Assembly: GCF_025398175.1 (NCBI RefSeq)
Contig: NZ_CP099734.1
Location: forward strand, 186,001-250,000
From: Photobacterium sp. TY1-4
GTDB lineage: Bacteria > Pseudomonadota > Gammaproteobacteria > Enterobacterales > Vibrionaceae
Reading direction: 5' to 3'
DNA: 64,000 nucleotides
Position 1 is the first letter of the stretch. Every line of letters starts with the position of its first letter. The notes beneath the pieces are model-generated. The model was not told the DNA's origin and searched no databases. It worked only from the letters and a program-made list of their open reading frames with translations. A program made the translations under genes and the position numbers. Shown here piece after piece: positions 38,595 to 49,643 of this stretch.

Positions 38595-38634
38595 ACCCAA
38601 CTGAACCTCATTTTCTTTCAGGATCTGAAACACT

Positions 38635-39885
38635 ATGTCTGAAGACTTTCGCCAACAAGCGCTTCATTACCATGCTTACCCTGTACCAGGCAAAATTGCC
38701 GTAGAGCTCTCCAAGCCTGCTGATACTGTTGAAGACCTTGCCCTTGCTTACAGCCCGGGTGTGGCTGAGCCGGTGCGTGAAATTGCCCAAAACGCTGACA
38801 ATGTTTACAAATACACCGCCAAAGGCAATATGGTGGCGGTGATCAGTAACGGCACCGCGATCCTTGGCCTGGGCAACCTGGGCCCGCTGGCATCCAAGCC
38901 GGTGATGGAAGGGAAGGCGCTGCTGTTCAAGCGCTTTGCCGGCCTGGACTCGATTGATATCGAAGTGAAACACCGCACGATCGACGAGTTTGTTGATACT
39001 GTGGCCAACATCGCCGATACATTCGGCGGCATCAACCTAGAAGACATTAAAGCGCCGGACTGCTTTGAAATTGAAAAGCGTCTGATCGAGCGTTGCCAGG
39101 TGCCGGTATTCCACGATGATCAGCACGGCACCGCGATCGTGACTGCGGCCGGGATGCTCAATGCCCTGGAACTGCAAGGCAAAGAGATCAGCGAAGCCGT
39201 GATCGTCTGTCTGGGTGCCGGTGCGGCTGCCGTGGCCTGTATGGAACTACTGATCAAGTGCGGTGCACAGCGTGAGAAGATCTACATGCTGGATCGTAAG
39301 GGCGTGATCCATACCCGCCGTGACGACATCAACGAATACAAGCAGCTGTTTGCCAACAATACCGACAAGCGCACGCTGGAAGACGTGATCGAAGGCGCAG
39401 ACATTTTTGTCGGCGTATCCGGTCCGGATCTGCTGTCACCGGAAGCCCTGAAGCTGATGGCGGACAAGCCGGTGGTCTTTGCGTGTTCTAACCCGGATCC
39501 GGAAATCAAGCCGGCGCTGGCGCATGCCGTGCGTGACGATTTGATCATGGGCACCGGCCGTTCGGACTATCCGAACCAGGTCAACAACGTACTGTGCTTC
39601 CCGTTCATCTTCCGCGGTGCCCTGGACGTGCGCGCCAGTGCGATTAATGACGAGATGAAACTGGCAGCCGTGAAGGCGATCCGTGAACTGGCCAAAGAGC
39701 CGGTCCCGGCAGAAGTGCTTAAAGCGGCTGGCGTGGACAGCCTGGCCTTCGGTCCGGAATACATTATTCCGAAACCAATGGATCCGCGTCTGCTGCCGCG
39801 CGTGGCCAAAGCCGTGGCGGTGGCTGCGGTTGAATCCGGTGTTGCCCGGATCGACATGCCGGTCAATTACATGGCTGATAAATAA
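38635..39885 (+). CDS. maeB: NADP(+)-type malic enzyme, short form
   Basis: Oxidatively decarboxylates malate to pyruvate. 416 residues: N-terminal domain with the catalytic Tyr in [11 protein letters not shown] and the [11 protein letters not shown] motif, metal-binding [14 protein letters not shown] near 160-173, and a Rossmann domain starting [16 protein letters not shown]. The phosphotransacetylase-like C-terminal half of the long MaeB proteins is missing, so this is the short bacterial form; cofactor preference cannot be read with certainty. It lies between rpmE and metJ. Terminator follows. Confidence 0.9.
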   Translation: MSEDFRQQALHYHAYPVPGKIAVELSKPADTVEDLALAYSPGVAEPVREIAQNADNVYKYTAKGNMVAVISNGTAILGLGNLGPLASKPVMEGKALLFKRFAGLDSIDIEVKHRTIDEFVDTVANIADTFGGINLEDIKAPDCFEIEKRLIERCQVPVFHDDQHGTAIVTAAGMLNALELQGKEISEAVIVCLGAGAAAVACMELLIKCGAQREKIYMLDRKGVIHTRRDDINEYKQLFANNTDKRTLEDVIEGADIFVGVSGPDLLSPEALKLMADKPVVFACSNPDPEIKPALAHAVRDDLIMGTGRSDYPNQVNNVLCFPFIFRGALDVRASAINDEMKLAAVKAIRELAKEPVPAEVLKAAGVDSLAFGPEYIIPKPMDPRLLPRVAKAVAVAAVESGVARIDMPVNYMADK

Positions 39886-39899
39886 TTCAGTCGGATAGG

Positions 39900-39929
39900 A
39901 AAAAACCAGCCCACGGGCTGGTTTTTTTG
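39900..39929. terminator. Bidirectional terminator between malic enzyme gene and metJ
   Basis: AAAAAACCAGCCC-AC-GGGCTGGTTTTTTT serving the two convergent genes. Confidence 0.93.
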
Positions 39930-39953
39930 TCTCTGGCGGCAGAAAAGCAGCGA

Positions 39954-40271
39954 TTACTCGTTGATGTCTTCGTACTTGATGCCCATCTCGTCCATCAGGG
40001 CTTTGGCCTCGGCCGGCAGATCATCCGGGCGGTCTTTGCGGATGTCATCGTCGGTAGGCAGGGGCTGGCCGGTGTAGGCATGCAGGAATGCCTCACACAG
40101 CAGCTCACTGTTGGTGGCGTGACGCAGGTTGTTGATCTGACGGCGGGTACGCTCGTCAGTCAGGATTTTCAGTACCTTCAATGGAATCGAAACGGTAATT
40201 TTTTTGACTTGCTCGTTTTTCTTACCGTGTTCCGCGTATGGGCTGATGTACTCGCCATTCCACTCTGCCAT
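39954..40271 (-). CDS. metJ: Methionine repressor MetJ
   Basis: Ribbon-helix-helix repressor of methionine genes with S-adenosylmethionine as corepressor. 105 residues, the standard length. The DNA-binding strand [43 protein letters not shown] is almost that of E. coli. Divergent from metB with tandem met boxes in the shared gap, so it probably represses itself as well. Confidence 0.98.
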   Translation of the reverse strand: MAEWNGEYISPYAEHGKKNEQVKKITVSIPLKVLKILTDERTRRQINNLRHATNSELLCEAFLHAYTGQPLPTDDDIRKDRPDDLPAEAKALMDEMGIKYEDINE

Positions 40272-40349
40272 TTTCTACCTTCTCAGCGATATTGGATTGA
40301 ATAAATTAGATGATGGGTGAATTTTAGCGGGATTTACCGCCACAAGCAA

Positions 40350-40381
40350 AGACATATAGACGTCCAGAAGTGTTGACGTCT
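40350..40381. promoter_or_regulatory. MetJ operator (metJ / metB region), four tandem met boxes
   Basis: Consecutive 8-mers AGACATAT, AGACGTCC, AGAAGTGT and TGACGTCT, each matching the met box AGACGTCT at five or more positions. They overlap a likely metB promoter (TTTACC at 40333-40338, 16 bases, TATAGA at 40355-40360). Confidence 0.88.
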
Positions 40382-40455
40382 TTATGGATTATGGCTAATG
40401 TTGGTGCTCATCCGTTCTTCACCGCAGGGCCAGCCCTCAGACAAGGAAAGTAAAT

Positions 40456-41625
40456 ATGAGTGACAAGAAGCGAGCGACCGTTGCCGTCCGCACCGGGATC
40501 GAATCGGACACCCAATATAATGCGGTGGTGCCGCCTATCTACCTTACTTCGACTTATAGCTTCTCACAACTGGGGGAAGTACCGCAGTTTGACTATTCCC
40601 GCTCGGGCAACCCGACCCGCAATACCTTGGCTGAAGCGCTGGCTGCGCTGGAAGGGGGCGCCGGGGCCGTGGTGACCAACTGCGGTACGGCGGCGATTAA
40701 CTTGCTGGTCACTGCCCTGCTGGGGCCGGATGATTTGGTGGTGGCTCCGCATGACTGCTACGGCGGCACCTACCGCCTGTTCCATACCCGGGCTGAGAAA
40801 GGGGATTTTCAGGTCTGTTTTGTCGATCAGACCGATCCGGCCGCGCTGGCAGCGGCACTGGCCAAGCAGCCCAAACTGGTCTGGGTGGAAACACCATCCA
40901 ACCCGTTGCTGCGGGTGGTCGATATCGCCGCGGTGTGCGAACAGGCGCACCAGACCGGGGCGCTGGTCGCGGTGGACAACACTTTCCTGTCCCCGATCCT
41001 GCAACAGCCGATCGCCCTGGGCGCGGATTTTGTCGTCCATTCGACCACCAAGTACATTAACGGTCATTCCGACGTGCTCGGCGGGGTGCTGATTGCCAAA
41101 GCATCGGAGCAGGCGGAAACCCTGGCTTGGTGGGCCAACTGTATCGGTGCCACCGGGGCGCCGTTTGATGCATACCTCACGCTGCGCGGACTGCGGACCC
41201 TGGCCCCCCGGATGAAGCTGCACGAAGAGAACAGCGCCCGGATCCTCACTTACCTGCAAAGCCAGCCGCTGGTCGGGCAAATCTATCACCCGAGTCAGCC
41301 CGAACATCCGGGCCATGCGATTGCCCTCAAGCAACAGCAGGGATTTGGCGCTATGCTCAGTTTTGAAATGGCCGGCAGTCAGGCGCAGCTGGAATCGTTT
41401 GTCCGCCAGCTGCAATGCTTTTCTCTGGCGGAGTCCCTCGGCGGGACCGAAAGCCTGATCTGCCATCCGGCCAGCATGACCCACCGGGCGATGTCGGATG
41501 CAGCGCAGGCCGAAGCGGGCATTAAGCCGTCCCTGCTCCGGTTGTCCGTGGGACTGGAAGATGCCGATGATTTGATTGCCGATTTGGCGCAGGCGTTTGC
41601 CCTGGCAGCGGAGGTGACGGAATGA
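40456..41625 (+). CDS. metB: Cystathionine gamma-synthase (MetB)
   Basis: Condenses O-succinyl-homoserine with cysteine to cystathionine; PLP enzyme of the Cys/Met metabolism family. 389 residues. FDYSRSGNPTRNTLAEALAALEGG near 42-65, DDLVVAPHDCYGGTYRLF near 94-111, and the PLP-binding Lys in VHSTTKYINGHSDVLGG near 197. Overlaps metL by 4 bases (ATGA), so the two are coupled. Confidence 0.96.
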   Translation: MSDKKRATVAVRTGIESDTQYNAVVPPIYLTSTYSFSQLGEVPQFDYSRSGNPTRNTLAEALAALEGGAGAVVTNCGTAAINLLVTALLGPDDLVVAPHDCYGGTYRLFHTRAEKGDFQVCFVDQTDPAALAAALAKQPKLVWVETPSNPLLRVVDIAAVCEQAHQTGALVAVDNTFLSPILQQPIALGADFVVHSTTKYINGHSDVLGGVLIAKASEQAETLAWWANCIGATGAPFDAYLTLRGLRTLAPRMKLHEENSARILTYLQSQPLVGQIYHPSQPEHPGHAIALKQQQGFGAMLSFEMAGSQAQLESFVRQLQCFSLAESLGGTESLICHPASMTHRAMSDAAQAEAGIKPSLLRLSVGLEDADDLIADLAQAFALAAEVTE

Positions 41626-44039
41626 GCCAGCCGACAGCACGACAGCTCCACAAATTTGGCGGCAGCAGCCTGGCCGATCCGGCGTGTTATCGCCGGGTGG
41701 CCGAGATCATCGGTGAATATGCCGGTCCTGAAGATTTGATTGTGGTTTCCGCCGCCGGCAAGACCACCAACCAATTGATCGCCTGGGTCGAGTTGCTGCG
41801 AAAAGATGGCCGACAGGCCCATGAGGCGTTGCAGGAACTGCGGGCGTTTCAGCAGGCGCTGATCAGCGAGCTCGTGACCGGCCCGGCTGCGGATGAGCTG
41901 CAAACCCAGCTCCACCTGGAGCTGAGTACGCTGGCCAAGCTCAGCGGTCCGGATTTGACGGAAGCGGCGGTGGCCGCGGTGCTTGGGCATGGCGAGCTGT
42001 GGTCTGCCCGGTTGCTTGCTGCGTTGCTGGCGCAGCAGGCGATGCCGGCGACCCATCTGGATTCCCGGACGTTCTTGCGGGCCGAGCGGGCCGCGCAACC
42101 GGAAGTCGATCGCGCCCTGTCCTGGCCGCTGCTGACGGCTGAGCTGGCCCAGCACAGCCGGCACCGGATTGTGATCACCGGATTTATGGCCCGCAACGCA
42201 GCCGGTGAAACCGTGCTGCTGGGTCGCAACGGCTCGGATTATTCTGCGACGGTGATCGGCGCTTTGGCGGAAGTGGCACGGGTGACGATTTGGAGCGATG
42301 TGGCCGGGGTGTACAGTGCCGATCCGCGATTAGTCGCCGATGCCTGCCTGTTGCCGTTGCTGCGGCTCGATGAAGCCAGCGAGCTGGCCCGTCTGGCAGC
42401 GCCGGTGCTGCACAGCCGCACGCTGCAGCCGGTGGCTCAGAGCGCAATTGATTTGTCTCTGCGTTGCAGCCATCAGCCGGAAGCGGGTTCGACCCGGGTT
42501 GAGCGGGTGCTGGCCTCCGGGCGCGGTGCGAAAATTATCACCTCGCTTGATGATGTCTGCCTGATTGAGCTCGACATTGCCCGTTCGCATGATCTGGCCC
42601 CGATCCAGGCTGAGCTGGCCAGGTTGCTGCAACGGATCCAACTGCCGCCGCTGGCGCAGAGTGTCGAAGCCGACAAGGGCCGGATCCGGCTCGCCTATAC
42701 CCGGGAAGTGGTCAACGGGGTGCTGGGCTCGCTGCAGGACAGCGGGATCACCGCCGAGCTGCGTCTGCGGGAAGGCTTTGCCATGGTCGCGGCTGTGGGT
42801 GCCGGGGTGATCGGCAACCCGGTCCATTGCTACGGCTTTTCGCATCAGCTCAAGAACCAGCCGGTGGAATTTATCAGTGAATCGGAGCAGGGGCTCAGCC
42901 TGGTGGCGGTGCTGCGCCGGGTCGATACCCGGGCGCTGATTGGCCAGATCCACCAGAGCCTGTTCCAGGCCCAGAAGCGCATTGGCCTGGTGCTGTGCGG
43001 CAAAGGCAACATCGGCAGCCGCTGGCTGGAACTGTTCCAGGAAGAGCAGGCCAATCTGGAAAAACGTCACGGCAAGAGTTTTACCCTGATTGGTGTGGCC
43101 GGGAGCGACCGCCACTGGATTGATTTTCAGGGCATCGATCCGGCGCGGGCGTTGACGGCGTTTGAAGATGAAGCCGTTGCGTATGGTGAAGGGGAGTTGT
43201 TCCAGGCCCTGGCCAACCATCCGTATGATGATGTGGTGGTGCTGGACGTCACCGCCAGTGCGTCACTGGCGGCGAAATATCCGCAAATTGCGGAGATCGG
43301 CCTGCATTTGATCTCAGCCAACAAGGTGGCTGGTTCGGCGTCGGGGTCGCAGTATCATGCGGTGCAGGATGCTTTTGCCAAAAGCGCCCGGCACTGGCTG
43401 TATAACGCCACGGTCGGGGCGGGACTGCCGGTGAACCACACGGTACGCGATCTGTTGGAGAGCGGGGATGAAATCCTGGCCCTGTCGGGGATTTTCTCCG
43501 GTACCTTGTCCTGGCTGTTCCAGCAGTATGACGGCAGTGTGCCGTTCTCCCAGCTGATTGAGTTGGCCTGGCAGCAGGGACTGACGGAACCGGATCCGCG
43601 CCATGATCTCGATGGCAGCGATGTCATGCGCAAGTTGGTGATCCTGGCCCGCGAATCCGGGTTGAAGCTGGAGCCGGAGCAGGTCCGGGTAGAATCCCTG
43701 GTCCCGGAAGCGCTCGCATCGCTGAGCCTAGACGGTTTCTTTGAGCAGGGGGAAGTGCTGGACCAACGGCTGGCCAAGCGCCTGGCAAAAGCCCAGAAAG
43801 AGGGCCTGGTGCTGCGCTACGTGGCGCGGCTGGATAAGCAGGGCCGGGCGGTGGTTGGCGTTGAGGCCCTGCCGCCGGAACATGCGCTGGCCAACTTGTT
43901 GCCGTGCGACAACATCTTCGCGATTGAAAGTCGTTGGTACCGGGATAATCCGCTGGTGATCCGCGGGCCGGGGGCCGGTCGGGATGTGACCGCCGGGGCG
44001 CTGTTGTCAGATATCAACCGTCTGGCGGCCCTGTTATAG
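41622..44039 (+). CDS. metL: Bifunctional aspartokinase II / homoserine dehydrogenase II (MetL)
   Basis: First and third steps from aspartate toward methionine. 805 residues: aspartokinase at the N-terminus (LHKFGGSSLADP at 10-21, then GRNGSDYSATVIGALAEVARVTIWSDVAGVYSADPR), an ACT-like linker (~300-440), and homoserine dehydrogenase from ~450 (LVLCGKGNIGSRWLELF, GTLSWLFQQYDG, GPGAGRDVTAGALLSDINRL). In E. coli this isozyme is not threonine-inhibited but is repressed with metB by MetJ. A terminator follows about 100 bases after the stop. Confidence 0.97.
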   Translation: MSQPTARQLHKFGGSSLADPACYRRVAEIIGEYAGPEDLIVVSAAGKTTNQLIAWVELLRKDGRQAHEALQELRAFQQALISELVTGPAADELQTQLHLELSTLAKLSGPDLTEAAVAAVLGHGELWSARLLAALLAQQAMPATHLDSRTFLRAERAAQPEVDRALSWPLLTAELAQHSRHRIVITGFMARNAAGETVLLGRNGSDYSATVIGALAEVARVTIWSDVAGVYSADPRLVADACLLPLLRLDEASELARLAAPVLHSRTLQPVAQSAIDLSLRCSHQPEAGSTRVERVLASGRGAKIITSLDDVCLIELDIARSHDLAPIQAELARLLQRIQLPPLAQSVEADKGRIRLAYTREVVNGVLGSLQDSGITAELRLREGFAMVAAVGAGVIGNPVHCYGFSHQLKNQPVEFISESEQGLSLVAVLRRVDTRALIGQIHQSLFQAQKRIGLVLCGKGNIGSRWLELFQEEQANLEKRHGKSFTLIGVAGSDRHWIDFQGIDPARALTAFEDEAVAYGEGELFQALANHPYDDVVVLDVTASASLAAKYPQIAEIGLHLISANKVAGSASGSQYHAVQDAFAKSARHWLYNATVGAGLPVNHTVRDLLESGDEILALSGIFSGTLSWLFQQYDGSVPFSQLIELAWQQGLTEPDPRHDLDGSDVMRKLVILARESGLKLEPEQVRVESLVPEALASLSLDGFFEQGEVLDQRLAKRLAKAQKEGLVLRYVARLDKQGRAVVGVEALPPEHALANLLPCDNIFAIESRWYRDNPLVIRGPGAGRDVTAGALLSDINRLAALL

Positions 44040-44137
44040 CGAGTGCGTATTTGCATCCGATCCTGTTTTTTCCTACCGGAGCAGTGAAAATTGCCGCCTA
44101 TACTTGTCTTGCTGGCGGTAACCTCTCCCTGGAATTC

Positions 44138-44162
44138 AAAAGCCCGCAGACTGCGGGCTTTT
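44138..44162 (+). terminator. Terminator of metBL
   Basis: AAAAGCCCGCAG-A-CTGCGGGCTTTT followed by GTGTTTTA. Confidence 0.88.
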
Positions 44163-44233
44163 GTGTTTTAGCCGGGTTGCCGATAGATGAAGATCGTGCA
44201 CGATCAAGTTGAATAAATTTCATGATGGGCAGG

Positions 44234-44262
44234 TTGACAAGAAATTGGTTACAAGACATTCT
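44234..44262 (+). promoter_or_regulatory. Likely metF sigma-70 promoter
   Basis: TTGACA (44234-44239, perfect -35), 17-base spacer, CATTCT as -10 (44257-44262). Met boxes begin just downstream. Confidence 0.6.
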
Positions 44263-44264
44263 GT

Positions 44265-45248
<984 letters not shown>

Positions 45249-45281
45249 ATCGTCTGAGGTCATTCAGGGCTCGATGTTGCT

Positions 45282-45335
45282 GCGATGGCCTTTGCGGATG
45301 CGATGGTCTTTGCGGATGTGATAGCCTTCTCGGTT
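45282..45335 (+). repeat. 18-bp imperfect tandem repeat downstream of metF
   Basis: Three units: GCGATGGCCTTTGCGGAT, GCGATGGTCTTTGCGGAT and a diverged GTGATAGCCTTCTCGGTT. The first two differ at one base. Confidence 0.75.
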
Positions 45336-45392
45336 CAAAGCGGCCAAAGCCAAAGCCAACGCAAGGGTAAGTCATCACAGGGTCCAAGGAAT

Positions 45393-45420
45393 AAAAAAAG
45401 CCGCGATTGCGGCTTTTTTT
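45393..45420. terminator. Bidirectional terminator between metF and aphA
   Basis: AAAAAAAGCCGC-GATT-GCGGCTTTTTTT between convergent genes. Confidence 0.93.
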
Positions 45421-45452
45421 ATATCACATGCGGGGTTCTCCCGGCATCCGGC

Positions 45453-46022
45453 TTAGTCGTTCAGGGCGACCTTGCTGCTGTCGCTGTCCATGTCTTTCAG
45501 CTCAGCCAGCACCTCTTCTGCCCAGTCAATCCAGGCCTGGCGGTTATGGATACCGCGGCGCAGCGTCAGGCGATCCAGACGAGACTGGCGATCCATGTTC
45601 TTGTAATCGCCGAAGTGAACTTTTTCCAGCTCGTGGTAATGGTTCATCAGGGTATGAGACTCTTCAATCAGAGCCTCCAGCTGCTGCTGCATCGGGACGG
45701 AGTTGTACACGCCGCACACCAATAGCTTGGCGGAAAACTCATCACGAATGGTTGGGTTGCGTGCAGGCTCCTGAAACCACTCGAACAGTGCCTGACGGCC
45801 CAGATCCGTAATGGAGTAAACTTTGCGGTCCGGCTTGCCTTCCTGCGGCTCCAGCTTACAGGTGACCTGGTCGTTGGAGGCCATCTTGTTCAGCTCGCGG
45901 TACACTTGCTGATGGCTGGCCTTCCAGAAGTAGCCGATGCTATGTGAAAATTCTTTGGTGATATCGTAACCGGTTGCGTCGCGACTGCTCAGCACCGTCA
46001 AAATTACATGTGGTAGTGACAT
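45453..46022 (-). CDS. aphA: PadR-family quorum-sensing regulator AphA
   Basis: 189 residues. The N-terminal winged helix, MSLPHVILTVLSSRDATGYD and TKEFSHSIGYFWKASHQQVYREL, together with LEPQEGKPDRKVYSIT, is nearly that of Vibrio AphA; the C-terminal half is a long helical dimerisation arm (LRRGIHNRQAWIDWAEEVLAEL). About ten residues longer than the V. cholerae protein, with the tail DSDSSKVALND. In vibrios AphA is the low-cell-density master regulator and, in V. cholerae, activates tcpPH. It lies downstream of ppc on the same strand, as in V. cholerae, behind its own 440-base control region. Confidence 0.93.
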   Translation of the reverse strand: MSLPHVILTVLSSRDATGYDITKEFSHSIGYFWKASHQQVYRELNKMASNDQVTCKLEPQEGKPDRKVYSITDLGRQALFEWFQEPARNPTIRDEFSAKLLVCGVYNSVPMQQQLEALIEESHTLMNHYHELEKVHFGDYKNMDRQSRLDRLTLRRGIHNRQAWIDWAEEVLAELKDMDSDSSKVALND

Positions 46023-46462
46023 CTCTTCTATCCGTTAAAATACTACAAATATAAAAACAATCAGGTCACGTTACTCGTCGCTCTTTGGCGTCCGTTATAA
46101 TCGTCTTGTTGCAGTGCCTGATCGGGATCACGTAGCATACACATCAATATGATCTTTATCGACACTGAATTGTGATAATAACCATTTTTAGTCACGGCTA
46201 ATTGTTCATCTTGTGACGTTTGTCTATATCTTAAGGTTTAAGATGCACTGCAATCCTTTTAGATTCACCTTTGTTCACAGTGCATGCAATTACTGTAGAC
46301 TATGCGCTCAGTTACATTTCGTCTCATTATTGAGTCATGGAACGAAAAACTTATTTCGGTGGGAAGACCCGGAAAAGCGCCGGGCTGTGGTGCGGGGGAT
46401 GAAAATAACAGGCCACCGCGCCGGGCGGTGGCCTGAATAGATGCGGGATGCAACGGGCCGGA
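46023..46462. other. Control region between ppc and aphA
   Basis: 440 bases without a supported gene: ppc terminator at 46400-46435, an inverted repeat ATGCACTG / CAGTGCAT at 46243-46285, and an A+T-rich leader before aphA. GTGACC at 46064-46069 (minus strand) could pair with the GGUCAC of Qrr small RNAs. Confidence 0.55.
46400..46435 (-). terminator. Terminator of ppc
   Basis: CAGGCCACCGC / GCGGTGGCCTG with a 5-base loop; minus strand continues TTATTTTC. It separates ppc from aphA transcription. Confidence 0.8.
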
Positions 46463-49093
46463 TTAGCCGGTGTTGCGCATCCCGGTGGCAATCCCGGCGA
46501 TGGTGATCATCAAGGCCTCTTCCAGGATCGGCGACGGGGTCTCCTGCTGGCGGGTCCGGTACAGCAGCTCGGCCTGCAGCATGTTCAGGGGTTCAACGTA
46601 GATATTCCGCAGGCGGATGGACTCCGCACCCCACGGGTTCTGCTCCATCAGGTGGGCGCTGTTTTCGACTGTCAGCACTGCCTTGATATCCTGTTGCAGC
46701 TGCGAGCGCAGTTGCTCACCCAGCGGCCACAGGCGCTGGTCGGTCAGGCGGCGATCATAATACTCGGCAATTTCGATATTGGTTTTGGTGTACACCATTT
46801 CCAGCATCCCCAAGCGGGTGGAGAAGAATGGCCACTCGCGGCACATCTCTTCCAGCTGCTTGGCATGGCCTTTATCAATCGAGTACTGAATTGCTTCCCC
46901 GGCACCTAGCCAGGCCGGCAACAGCAGGCGGTTCTGGCTCCAGGCGAAAATCCACGGGATGGCGCGCAGGCTTTCCACACCGCCTTTCGGGTTGCGCTTT
47001 GACGGACGCGAGCCGAGCGGCAGTTTGCCGAGCTCCAACTCCGGCGTGGCGGCCCTGAAGTACGGCACGAAATCCGGATTGCCGCGTACGATGGCGCGAT
47101 AGGCGTCGCAGGAGATCTCCGACAACACATCCATCAGCTCGCGCCAGTCCTGCTTCGGTGCCGGTGGCGGCAGCAGGTTGGCTTCGAGGATCGCACTGGC
47201 GTACAGGGTCAGGCTGCTGACGGCCACTTCCGGTAGTCCCAGCTTGAAGCGGATCATCTCACCCTGCTCGGTCACGCGCAGGCCGCCTTTGAGGCTGCGT
47301 GGCGGTTGCGACAGCAGGGCAGCATGGGCGGGTGCGCCGCCGCGGCCAAGGGAGCCGCCACGGCCGTGGAACAGGGTCAGTTCCACTCCGGCTTCCTCGC
47401 ATACGTTGACCAGGGCTTCCATTGCCCGGTACTGGGCCCAGCCGGCCGCCATGACCCCGGCATCTTTGGCAGAATCCGAGTAGCCAATCATCACCATCTG
47501 GTGGTTCTGGATAAAGCCGCGGTACCAGTCAATGTTCATCAGCTGGCTGATCACCGACTCGGCGTTATTGAGATCGTCGAGGGTTTCGAACAGCGGGCAG
47601 ACATCCATCCGGAACGGGCAGCCGGCTTCCTGCAGCAGCAGGTGGACGGCGAGAACATCCGAGGCCGTGCGGGCCATGGAAATCACGTAGGCACCCAGCG
47701 CTTCGCGGGGTTGTTCGGCAATAATCCGGCAGGTGTCGATGACTTCCTGCACGTTGTCCGACGGCTGCCAGTTGCGCGGCAGCAGCGGACGTTTGGAAGA
47801 CAGCTCGCGGACCAGGAAGGCGACCTTGTCCTGCTCGCTCCATTGATCGTAATCCCCCAGGCCCAGATAGCGGGTCAGTTCGGAAATCACATCCGAGTGG
47901 CGGGTGCTCTCCTGGCGGATGTCGAGACGGACCAGGTGAATGCCGAAACATTTGATCCGGCGCAGAACGTCCAGCAGCAGACCGTCGGCAATGATCCCCA
48001 TGTCGCATTCGTGCAGCGACTGGTAACAGGCATAGAGTGGCTCCCACAGCTCGTTGACGTCCTCAAGGATCGGGGTGCTCGGGGCATTTTGGCCTTTAAT
48101 GCGGGCATCCAGGACATCCCGGGTCTCGGTCAGTTTGGTGCGCAGGCCTTTGAGGATCGCCCGGTACGGTTCGTGCTCTTCACCAGCTAGTTCACGGACC
48201 TGGTCGTTGCATTTGACCATCGACAGTTCACTGACCAGCTCCTGAATATCGCCGAGGTACAGGTCGGCGGCTTTCCAGCGCGATAGCAGCAGTACTTCAC
48301 GGGTGACTTTCGCGGTCACGAATGGGTTGCCGTCGCGATCGCCGCCCATCCAGGAAGAGAACTTTACCGGTGCGGCATCCATCGGCAGCCCTTCGCCGAG
48401 ATGGTTCGTCAGCTTTTCGTCGAACTGGCGCAGAAATTCCGGTACCGCTTGCCACAGTGAATTCTCAACCACTGCGAAGCCCCATTTGGCTTCGTCGAGC
48501 GGCGTTGGACGCTGCTGGCGGATCACATCGGAGTGCCAGGCCTGGGCGATCAATTGTTCCAGACGCTGCTCTACCCGCTGGCGCTCGCTGTGCGATAGCT
48601 CGCTCAGCTCCAGCTTTGAGAGGCACTTATTGATCTGGACCAGTTTGTGGATCATGGTACGGCGGGCAATTTCCGTCGGGTGGGCGGTCAGCACCAGCTC
48701 AATATTCAGATCGCGTACAGCCTGGACGGAGTCCAGCTGGCTGACTTGCTGCTGATTGAGCTTGGCAAACAGATCATCAATGGCATCGGGATTGCACACA
48801 TGGGCTTCGCAATGACGAGAGACCGTATGATACTGCTCGGCAATATTGGTCAGGTTGAGGAACTGGCTGAAGGCCCGGGCAACCGGCAGCAACTGGTCGT
48901 CGGGCAGATTCTGCAGCTCATCGATCAGTTTTTCGCGATCGGCCTGGTTGCCGCCACGGGCGGATTTCGAGAGCTTGCGTATGGTCTCGACTTTGTCGAG
49001 AAGCGGCTCACCGTGGGCTTCTTTAATGGTGTTGCCCAGCAGGTGGCCAAGCATACTGACGTTACTTCTTAACGCGCTGTACAGTTCGTTCAT
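46463..49093 (-). CDS. ppc: Phosphoenolpyruvate carboxylase (Ppc)
   Basis: Carboxylates PEP to oxaloacetate, the anaplerotic entry to the TCA cycle. 876 residues. [20 protein letters not shown] start, the catalytic His in [14 protein letters not shown] near 138, the Arg loop [16 protein letters not shown] near 575-590, [15 protein letters not shown] near 542, and the invariant C-terminus GMRNTG. ATG at 49093 chosen by alignment to the E. coli start. In enterics it is activated by acetyl-CoA and inhibited by aspartate. Confidence 0.98.
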   Translation of the reverse strand: MNELYSALRSNVSMLGHLLGNTIKEAHGEPLLDKVETIRKLSKSARGGNQADREKLIDELQNLPDDQLLPVARAFSQFLNLTNIAEQYHTVSRHCEAHVCNPDAIDDLFAKLNQQQVSQLDSVQAVRDLNIELVLTAHPTEIARRTMIHKLVQINKCLSKLELSELSHSERQRVEQRLEQLIAQAWHSDVIRQQRPTPLDEAKWGFAVVENSLWQAVPEFLRQFDEKLTNHLGEGLPMDAAPVKFSSWMGGDRDGNPFVTAKVTREVLLLSRWKAADLYLGDIQELVSELSMVKCNDQVRELAGEEHEPYRAILKGLRTKLTETRDVLDARIKGQNAPSTPILEDVNELWEPLYACYQSLHECDMGIIADGLLLDVLRRIKCFGIHLVRLDIRQESTRHSDVISELTRYLGLGDYDQWSEQDKVAFLVRELSSKRPLLPRNWQPSDNVQEVIDTCRIIAEQPREALGAYVISMARTASDVLAVHLLLQEAGCPFRMDVCPLFETLDDLNNAESVISQLMNIDWYRGFIQNHQMVMIGYSDSAKDAGVMAAGWAQYRAMEALVNVCEEAGVELTLFHGRGGSLGRGGAPAHAALLSQPPRSLKGGLRVTEQGEMIRFKLGLPEVAVSSLTLYASAILEANLLPPPAPKQDWRELMDVLSEISCDAYRAIVRGNPDFVPYFRAATPELELGKLPLGSRPSKRNPKGGVESLRAIPWIFAWSQNRLLLPAWLGAGEAIQYSIDKGHAKQLEEMCREWPFFSTRLGMLEMVYTKTNIEIAEYYDRRLTDQRLWPLGEQLRSQLQQDIKAVLTVENSAHLMEQNPWGAESIRLRNIYVEPLNMLQAELLYRTRQQETPSPILEEALMITIAGIATGMRNTG

Positions 49094-49366
49094 AGCGTAT
49101 CCATCTCGTAATTTTGTTACATCCAATTTACTCGTCTCTACCCGACAATCTATCTGTGATCCCGGTCAAAGGTCAACTTTGATCACTTTTCGGGCCAGTT
49201 AAATGCCATGAGTTTGATATTTGTCATGATCAGCCAACCATACTGTAAAAAACTTTCGTAAATACTCCACAGGATGGGTGCCGCTGGGGGAAGTTCCTGT
49301 CCCGTAAGGTTATAGCAGGCAATCTGACCGCGCCGGATGAAATTGCTACTTTTTTTAACGCTGTGG

Positions 49367-49395
49367 TTGACAGACGTGGGCTGAATCGGTAAACA
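49367..49395 (+). promoter_or_regulatory. Likely argC promoter
   Basis: TTGACA (perfect -35, 49367-49372), 17-base spacer, TAAACA as -10 (49390-49395). The candidate ARG boxes overlap the -10 and start. Confidence 0.5.
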
Positions 49396-49428
49396 TACAA
49401 ATGCAAAGTTAATGAATAAAAATTTAAC
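49390..49428. promoter_or_regulatory. Candidate ARG box pair (ArgR operator) of argCBG-argHA
   Basis: Box 49411-49428 reads AATGAATAAAAATTTAAC, close to the WNTNAATWWWWATTNANW consensus. A weaker box fills 49390-49407, separated by 3 bases, the usual spacing of paired ARG boxes. Confidence 0.6.
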
Positions 49429-49643
49429 TCGGAATTTATGGGCTCCTGAGATATGCAAACGCTCGGAGAGCCGCAAAAGCAACAATGATTGTAGGAAGTT
49501 GTTAACATGAGCCAGGCGAGCATTCACAATTCACTTTCCCTCCGACGACGCTAAGTCTCATCGCCTGGTGCGCTTGCACCCCGTCACGGCTGTTTCACAG
49601 CACAGTACTAAAATCCCTGAAAGTCAAAAATACGGAATCAGTT

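Larger units (their letters stand above)
38333..38634. other. Gap between rpmE and malic enzyme gene
   Basis: 302 bases. Holds the rpmE terminator (38352-38379) and a nested set of palindromes directly ahead of the malic enzyme gene (38518-38594). No protein gene is supported. Confidence 0.6.
49094..49643. other. Divergent region ppc / argC, argE not present
   Basis: 550 bases. Contains the argC promoter with candidate ARG boxes and presumably the ppc promoter. Open frames here (such as 49183-49527 minus) show no resemblance to ArgE or other proteins I know. E. coli and V. cholerae carry argE at this place. Confidence 0.6.

Noticed and set aside
46213-46440. 75-codon plus-strand frame between aphA and ppc
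   Set aside because: It spans the ppc terminator and the inverted repeat, with no ribosome site or known similarity.
49183-49527. 114-codon minus-strand frame between ppc and argC, considered as an argE remnant
   Set aside because: Translation shows none of the ArgE metal-binding motifs and no coherent domain; it overlaps the candidate argC promoter.
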